Shown: one piece after another, positions 59,331-64,000 of the stretch
Numbering within the stretch: position 1 is the first letter of the stretch
Layout of the letters: each line of letters opens with the position of its first letter
Assembly: GCF_008297975.1 (NCBI RefSeq)
Contig: NZ_VLNY01000015.1
Location: 1 to 64,000, forward strand
Direction of reading: 5' to 3'
Origin: Antrihabitans cavernicola
GTDB taxonomy: Bacteria > Actinomycetota > Actinomycetes > Mycobacteriales > Mycobacteriaceae
Length of the DNA: 64,000 bases
Position numbers and translations under genes: made by a program
The notes under the pieces: generated by a model
Told to the model about the DNA's origin: nothing
Databases searched by the model: none
Seen by the model: the letters and a program-made list of their open reading frames with translations, nothing else

Positions 59331-59975
59331 TCAGACGGCGTGATCGGTCAACTGCTGACGTGCCGCGTACGCAAGCGTCACACACACCGCCACCAGTTCG
59401 TCGGAGGTGTCGTCGTGGCCACCCAGCAACCAGTCGACGAGCAGATGAGCGACGGCCCCGACCAACGCGGTCGCAACCAGCTGACGCATCCGTTCCGTTC
59501 CACCGGTCGTGGCGTCGAGCCAGACGGCATTGATGACGTCGGCGAACTCGCGCATAACGTCGTGCCGTCGCGTTTCGAGCAGCGGCCCGACCCCCATCAC
59601 TTCGATCAGAACGACGCGTGCACGTCTCGGGTCGGCGGTCAGGTATCCGACGAACGCTCCCAGCGCACGCACAGCGACGTCGTCACCTGTAGCAGCAGCG
59701 ATGGCCTCGAAAGTGTCTGCACGCATGCCGTCGACGAGTTCCTCGTACACGCCGAGGAGGAGGCGCTGTCGATCCTTGAAAGACTCGTAGAAGTAGCGTT
59801 CGCTCAGGCCGGCCTCGGTGCACACCTGTTTCACCGAGGTCGACTGGTACCCGGCGGTGCCGAACAGCTGCAGACCCGCTTCCAGGAGCGCCTCACGACG
59901 AACGCTGGTGCGCTCGGACGCTTTCAAACCCGAGTAACGCCGTCCAGCCTTCGTCTCCGTTACTTCTTTCCGCAT
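59331..59975 (-). CDS. TetR/AcrR family regulator
   Basis: A 214-residue regulator with a basic N-terminal tail and the helix-turn-helix RREALLEAGLQLFGTAGYQS, TSVKQVCTEAGLSERYFYES. The rest is a ligand-binding helical domain. ATG at 59975 has AGAGG just upstream; ATG at 60008 is possible. It is followed by lhgO and divergent from the SDR-MBL pair, with a 24-bp inverted repeat (60017-60040) in between. It probably represses both transcripts until a lipid-like ligand binds. Confidence 0.92.
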   Translation of the reverse strand: MRKEVTETKAGRRYSGLKASERTSVRREALLEAGLQLFGTAGYQSTSVKQVCTEAGLSERYFYESFKDRQRLLLGVYEELVDGMRADTFEAIAAATGDDVAVRALGAFVGYLTADPRRARVVLIEVMGVGPLLETRRHDVMREFADVINAVWLDATTGGTERMRQLVATALVGAVAHLLVDWLLGGHDDTSDELVAVCVTLAYAARQQLTDHAV

Positions 59976-60016
59976 TGCCTCTTTCCGATCGATGCACGCT
60001 TGTGGCATAGTCGAGG

Positions 60017-60040
60017 ATCTGACAATTCGTCATGTCAGAT
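60017..60040. promoter_or_regulatory. 24-bp inverted repeat between TetR and SDR genes
   Basis: ATCTGACA (60017-60024) and TGTCAGAT (60033-60040) are perfect arms around ATTCGTCA; an inner TGAC-AATTC-GTCA is also present. Its position between divergent starts at 59975 and 60088 is typical of a TetR autoregulatory operator. Confidence 0.75.
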
Positions 60041-60087
60041 GGGATCTTCTCCCACCAGACACACTAGGTGTACACGGAAGGAGCGCC

Positions 60088-60936
60088 GTGACGTCGAAGC
60101 CACTGACCGGCCGCATCGTCGCCGTAACAGGCGGAGCGCAGGGCATAGGTAAAGAGATCGCGACTCACCTCGCAGCGACGGGGGCACGCGTCGCGATCGG
60201 CGACCGCGACAGAGACGGCGCTCGCACCACAGCGGCGGCCATCGGCGGCACCACCGTCGGCTTCGATCTCGATGTCTCCAGCCGCGAATCGTTCGCCGCG
60301 TTCCTGAATGCCGTCGAGCAGGAGTGGGGTCCGGTAGACGTCTTGGTCAACAACGCCGGTGTCATGTGGGTCGGCCCGTTCGACGAGGAGCCCGAGGCCG
60401 CGCAACGGCGACAGTTCGATGTCAATCTGCACGGTGTGATCAACGGCGTGAAACTTGCGGCACCGGCGATGCGTTCGCGCGGACATGGGCACATCGTGAC
60501 GATCGCATCGGCGGCGTCGAAGTTGGCGCCTCCCGGCGAATCCACCTACGCAGCAACCAAACACGCGGTCTACGGCTATCTGACAGGCGTCCGAGCAGAA
60601 CTTCGTGGCAGTGGTGTCGAACTGTCGGTGATCATGCCTGGCGTTGTCGACACCGAGTTGGCGAAGGGCACCGCGACCGGATCGGCGAAACTGTTGCAAC
60701 CGCAGGATGTGGCGAAAGCCGTTGTCTCGGTGATTCAGAAGCCCAGGTTCGAGGTCACGCTGCCGTCCTACGTCGACCCGGCACTGCGACTGGTCAACGT
60801 GCTACCGCGCCTGGCCCGCGACTTCGTGATGCGTCAGATGATCCCCAACCAGATCGAAGCAACCGCAGGCAGCAGCGAGCGGGCCGACTACGAAAGCCGC
60901 GTCATCGCGTCCGACAAGCAAGGAAGAAACACATGA
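60088..60936 (+). CDS. Short-chain dehydrogenase/reductase
   Basis: A 282-residue classical SDR. The cofactor motif is TGGAQGIGKE (TGxxxGxG), NNAG follows in VLVNNAGVMWVG, and the catalytic Ser-Tyr-Lys is in IASAASKLAPPGESTYAATK. ASP in VAIGDRDRDGA at the end of strand 2 suggests NAD rather than NADP as cofactor. The C-terminal part is slightly longer than usual. GTG at 60088 follows GGAAGGAG. The stop overlaps the next ATG (ATGA), giving a coupled pair with the MBL-like gene. Substrate unknown. Confidence 0.92.
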   Translation: MTSKPLTGRIVAVTGGAQGIGKEIATHLAATGARVAIGDRDRDGARTTAAAIGGTTVGFDLDVSSRESFAAFLNAVEQEWGPVDVLVNNAGVMWVGPFDEEPEAAQRRQFDVNLHGVINGVKLAAPAMRSRGHGHIVTIASAASKLAPPGESTYAATKHAVYGYLTGVRAELRGSGVELSVIMPGVVDTELAKGTATGSAKLLQPQDVAKAVVSVIQKPRFEVTLPSYVDPALRLVNVLPRLARDFVMRQMIPNQIEATAGSSERADYESRVIASDKQGRNT

Positions 60937-62066
60937 CCACCGTCCAGCCCGCCAAGAAGAAGTCCACGACTACCGCGAAATCGCAGACCGTGCGCCCGAT
61001 TCCGGAATTCGACGGCGTTCACTCCGTCTGGCCCCGAGGTGACCGCCTGCAGGCCGTTCGCGATGCCGCCGCGAAGTACCGGGAGCGCTTCGTATCCCAG
61101 GGCGAGGTGTCGGCGATCAAGACCTTCGACATCGTGGCAGCACCGTACCCGTCGCGTTTCGCGTTCCAGGGCTACAACGTGAGCATCAACCCATTCATCA
61201 CGATCATCAACCGAATGTTCGTGATCCAGTTCGAGGGCTTCGACGGCAAGCCGAAGACGCTGGTCTGGGAGCCAACGGTGCCAGCGGGTTCGGCGGAGTC
61301 GCCGTTCTATCACAAGCTCGACGAGTTCTCGAAGAAGCTGAAGGCGGACAAGCTGTTCGTCAAGTACCTCAACGATCCCGACAAGGTGCTCCAGCAATTG
61401 GGGCTGACCAACGACGACGTCGACTACATCAGCTTCGATCACCTGCACGTGCAGGACGTTCGAATGATCGTCGGCAGCGACCGGGTCATCGAGGGCGAGA
61501 CCGAGCCGCGAAAGCCGTTGTTCCCCAACGCCAAGCTGCTGGTGCACCGCAAGGAACTCGGCACCTTCGAGTCGATGCACCCGATGCAGTGGGCGTGGTA
61601 CGTAGAGAACGGCATGGACGGCGTCCCCGCCGATCGGCTCGAGGTGTTCGACGGTGACGTGGAACTCGGCGTCGGCGTCAGCCTCCTGTGGACGCCCGGC
61701 CACACCGACGGCAACCACTCGCTCGTGGTGAATACCCCTGACGACGTGTGGGTTTCGTCCGAGAACGGGATGGCGCCGGACAGCTGGCAGCCCGAACTGT
61801 CGAAAATTCCCGGTGTGCGCGCGCAGGCCGAGTTCTACGGTCGCGAAGTGGTGCTGAACTCGAACACACTCGAGGATTCACTCGACCAGTACGACTCGAT
61901 GGTCAAGGAGAAGACCCTTGCATCGCCGTCGCCACGAGATCCGAAGTGGCTGCAGATCATTCCGTCGTCTGAATGTGCGAGCCACAAGCGACAGTGGCCC
62001 GTCATTCCGACCTTCAGCCACGGCGGATTGGACTACGGCACCATCCGATCTCACAAGCCCAGCTGA
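60933..62066 (+). CDS. MBL-fold-like protein with altered metal motif
   Basis: A 377-residue protein coupled to the SDR. The region FDHLHVQDVRMIVGSD aligns with the metallo-beta-lactamase HxHxDH but reads HLHVQD, so the DH pair is replaced by QD. The later TPGHTDGNHSLVV keeps the third His, and VSSENG is where a bridging Asp is usual. The first 30 residues are a Lys/Thr-rich tail (KKKSTTTAKSQTVRPI). No signal peptide is seen. Related proteins are common in mycobacteria without assigned activity. It probably acts in the same pathway as the SDR, under control of the divergent TetR. Confidence 0.78.
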   Translation: MTTVQPAKKKSTTTAKSQTVRPIPEFDGVHSVWPRGDRLQAVRDAAAKYRERFVSQGEVSAIKTFDIVAAPYPSRFAFQGYNVSINPFITIINRMFVIQFEGFDGKPKTLVWEPTVPAGSAESPFYHKLDEFSKKLKADKLFVKYLNDPDKVLQQLGLTNDDVDYISFDHLHVQDVRMIVGSDRVIEGETEPRKPLFPNAKLLVHRKELGTFESMHPMQWAWYVENGMDGVPADRLEVFDGDVELGVGVSLLWTPGHTDGNHSLVVNTPDDVWVSSENGMAPDSWQPELSKIPGVRAQAEFYGREVVLNSNTLEDSLDQYDSMVKEKTLASPSPRDPKWLQIIPSSECASHKRQWPVIPTFSHGGLDYGTIRSHKPS

Positions 62067-62070
62067 CGGT

Positions 62071-62688
62071 TCAGAGCAGGCCGCGACGCCGGGCCTCGAC
62101 CACCACCTTGGTCCGGCTGTCGACGCCGAGTTTGGCGAAGATGTGCACCAGATGCGATTTGACCGTCGCCTCCGAAATACTCAGGGCACGAGCAACATCG
62201 CGGTTGGAATCGCCTTGGTCCAGCCTGCCGACGATTTCCAGTTCTCGTGCGGTCAGTGCCGTTTCCGGCGACTGCATACGCCCGAGTAGCCGCGACGCGA
62301 CCGGCGGTGCCAGCACGGTCTCCCCTGCCGCTGCCGAGCGAATCGCACGGATCAGATCGTCGGGGTCGGCATCCTTGAGCAGGTAGCCGGTGGCACCGGC
62401 CTGTACGGCACGCAGGATGTCGGTGTCGGTTTCGTAGGTGGTGAGGATCAGCACGTGCGGCGGATTCGGCAGCTGCCGAATCATCGCCGTCGCGGCCACG
62501 CCGTCGGCGCCGTCGCCCAGTCGTAGATCCATCAGCACCACGTCGATGTCACCCTGCTCGGCGCGGGCGAGCGCTTGCTCCGCATCGGTCGCCTCGCCGC
62601 GCAGGTCCAGATCCTCGGCAGGCGCTAGTACAGCACGCAGTCCGGCCCGAACGACTGGATGGTCGTCCACCAGCAGCAGCCTGATCAT
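62071..62688 (-). CDS. LuxR/NarL family response regulator
   Basis: A 205-residue regulator. The receiver domain (1-120) has the acidic pair in LLLVDDHPVV, phospho-acceptor Asp54 in DVVLMDLRLG, Thr in LILTTYE and Lys in GYLLKDA. The C-terminal LuxR helix-turn-helix is ALTARELEIVGRLDQGDSNR, DVARALSISEATVKSHLVHI. ATG at 62688 overlaps the stop of the kinase gene (ATGA), so the kinase is translated first. The target genes are unknown. Confidence 0.94.
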   Translation of the reverse strand: MIRLLLVDDHPVVRAGLRAVLAPAEDLDLRGEATDAEQALARAEQGDIDVVLMDLRLGDGADGVAATAMIRQLPNPPHVLILTTYETDTDILRAVQAGATGYLLKDADPDDLIRAIRSAAAGETVLAPPVASRLLGRMQSPETALTARELEIVGRLDQGDSNRDVARALSISEATVKSHLVHIFAKLGVDSRTKVVVEARRRGLL

Positions 62689-63878
62689 GACTGCCTCGCC
62701 AACGGAACCGTCGCTCGCACAGCGGTTCCGCCACCCGGCTCGGACTCGATGGTGGTCTCGCCACCACGTTCCGCGATGCGGGTACGCATCGACGTCAGGC
62801 CATAGCCCGAGCCGTCTGCCCGCCCGCTCACCATTGTCGATGGATCGAATCCGACGCCGTCGTCGACCACGTCCACACTCACCTCGTCGGACTGAAACGT
62901 CAACGTGACCGTCGCATGGGTGGCACGAGAGTGCTTGCGCGCGTTCGACAACGCCTCTTGCGCGGCCTTGAGCAACGCAACCTCTACGGCGGTGTCGGCC
63001 TTGCGCGGAGTCCCGTGCGACTCGAATTGCGTGGGCAATCCCAGCTCGGTGGATTCGGCCGCCGCCGCGGCGAGCACATCCGCGAGCCCGCGGTTGTCGA
63101 ATGCTTCCGGGTCGAGGCCACGGACAAAGCGTCGCGTCTCACCGAGCGCCGCCAAGGTGGTGTCCAGAGCAGTCGTCAATTGTGTTGCCCGTTCTGCTTG
63201 CGGGTCAGCTGATTTCGCAGGCCTCATCGCAGCGCGTAGCAACAGCGCAACGCTTGCCAAGCTCTGACCGACGGTGTCGTGGATTTCGCGCGCGAGCCGT
63301 TCGCGCTCGCCGAGGCGGCCCGCTTCTCGTTCGCGGTCCGCGAGGGCCTGCTGAGTGGCGATGAGTTCCTGCAGCAGACGTCGCCGTTCCTCCGACAGTG
63401 CACGCTGACGCCGATAGACCTCGGTGATCACGACAGCCGTCGCGATCCCGACGATCGGCCCGACAATCGCGCCGACGATCCACGTTCCCTGATGCAATCC
63501 GAAGGCGACGACGGTCGCCACTGCGACAAGCACTACGACCGGCAGCGCAACGCGCTGCGGCAGCAGGTGCCACACCAGCATCGCGAGAAGGAAGGCGATC
63601 CAGACGAATTCGCCCGAGATGACGATCAGCACTAGCCATGCGACGACGAGACCTGCCAACCACAGTCGGGTTTGCGCAGCGGTGCTGCGTGGCGCACGAG
63701 CGGCGCCGAGGCCGTACCAGGCGGCGGTCAGCGCGGCAGCGACGATCGGAACGACAGGTGGCGAGAACTCGACGGCGGCCCGCACAGTGCCGATGACCAG
63801 CAGCACAGCGAACAGGACGTGGCCGGCGAACAGGACGGATCGGTCCTGGTCGCCTGGACGGTCCTCGGTTGCGCTCAT
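62685..63878 (-). CDS. Sensor histidine kinase (HisKA_3 type), partner of LuxR regulator
   Basis: A 397-residue membrane kinase. Five to six hydrophobic segments (about 15-150) lack a large extracellular domain. A coiled-coil follows, and the phospho-acceptor is His200 in EIHDTVGQSLASVALLLRAA. The ATPase domain has the N box in QEALSNARKHSRATH, G1 in DVVDDGVGFDP and G2 in SGYGLTSMRTRIAERGG. ATG at 63878 with GGTGAG upstream. The kinase and regulator form a typical DesK/NarX-like pair; the short membrane-buried sensor suggests membrane or cell-envelope signals. Confidence 0.93.
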   Translation of the reverse strand: MSATEDRPGDQDRSVLFAGHVLFAVLLVIGTVRAAVEFSPPVVPIVAAALTAAWYGLGAARAPRSTAAQTRLWLAGLVVAWLVLIVISGEFVWIAFLLAMLVWHLLPQRVALPVVVLVAVATVVAFGLHQGTWIVGAIVGPIVGIATAVVITEVYRRQRALSEERRRLLQELIATQQALADREREAGRLGERERLAREIHDTVGQSLASVALLLRAAMRPAKSADPQAERATQLTTALDTTLAALGETRRFVRGLDPEAFDNRGLADVLAAAAAESTELGLPTQFESHGTPRKADTAVEVALLKAAQEALSNARKHSRATHATVTLTFQSDEVSVDVVDDGVGFDPSTMVSGRADGSGYGLTSMRTRIAERGGETTIESEPGGGTAVRATVPLARQS

Positions 63879-64000
63879 CTCACCAGTATGGACGGCGGTT
63901 CGAGCTCGCTCTGCCAAGTACAACTTTCGATTGACACCGGCATGGATCGGATGATGTTCGAAGACCCATCGCGTCGACGATGTGCATCTCACCTGCGGAA

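Noticed and set aside
60324-60932. N-terminal extension of the MBL-like protein by about 200 residues
   Set aside because: This part overlaps the SDR gene in another frame and is Arg-rich noise; the ATG at 60933 in the ATGA overlap is the real start.
1-64000. tRNA, rRNA, integrase or transposase genes
   Set aside because: None was found on either strand; the only mobile-type relics are the DUF222/HNH genes.
63879-64000. Gene at the right edge of the window
   Set aside because: No frame with domain-like sequence or a good ribosome-binding site was seen upstream of the kinase start.

Overview
The window looks like a chromosomal segment from a high-GC actinobacterium of the order Mycobacteriales, most likely Nocardiaceae and Rhodococcus-like. 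Supporting signs are a complete mce operon, a KstR-type operator, a UgpABCE-type importer in the gene order A-E-B-C, a wax ester/triacylglycerol synthase, LigC, 13E12/DUF222 genes and many GTG starts. I saw no rRNA, tRNA, CRISPR array, integrase or intact insertion sequence, and codon use looks uniform. The species cannot be fixed from the sequence alone.

Layout. 1-3103: a cut-off DUF222/HNH gene, a 58-bp near-palindrome, a DUF3054 membrane protein, a peptide/H+ symporter, then two truncated gene remnants facing each other. 3104-6720: two tandem lipoprotein penicillin-binding proteins; the upstream copy has all transpeptidase motifs and the downstream copy has lost all of them. 6826-9158: a small protein behind a cluster of inverted repeats, and an ABC-F ATPase. 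9252-15035: hydrolase, VOC protein, type II dehydroquinase, an acyl-CoA dehydrogenase with a KstR-like operator, acyltransferase, TetR and a DHFR-fold reductase. 15109-19751: two pirins (the first behind a MarR-like operator), a PYGQQ-repeat membrane protein and an M13 peptidase. 19790-24034: the ugp importer, followed by an esterase and small genes. 25903-32541: L,D-transpeptidase, a serine hydrolase-dodecin-P450 operon, a secreted protein behind a region rich in inverted repeats, LigC and a LppU-like lipoprotein. 32538-40905: an ECF42-type sigma/DGPF pair with a two-domain hydrolase, a WS/DGAT and MFS pair, an HTTM membrane pair and a repeat-rich lipoprotein. 41092-45506: ilvD, a secreted serine protease, a DUF6319 protein and a class III nucleotide cyclase. 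45667-54925: yrbEAB-mceABCDEF and a Mas protein. 54936-57042: an MBL hydrolase, small genes and a broken DUF222/HNH remnant. 57043-63878: RNase HI, lhgO-TetR facing an SDR/MBL-like pair across a 24-bp operator, and a LuxR-type two-component system.

Functional themes are the cell envelope (PBPs, L,D-transpeptidase, Mce lipid import, lipoproteins), lipid and sterol-type metabolism (acyl-CoA dehydrogenase, acyltransferase, WS/DGAT, P450), and local regulation through palindromic operators in divergent or upstream gaps. The most unusual items are the motif-less PBP beside its active sister, the fused double hydrolase in an ECF42 cluster, the Mce operon whose D and E subunits both carry a lipobox, the overlapping hairpins between ugpB and ugpC, and two deletion scars.
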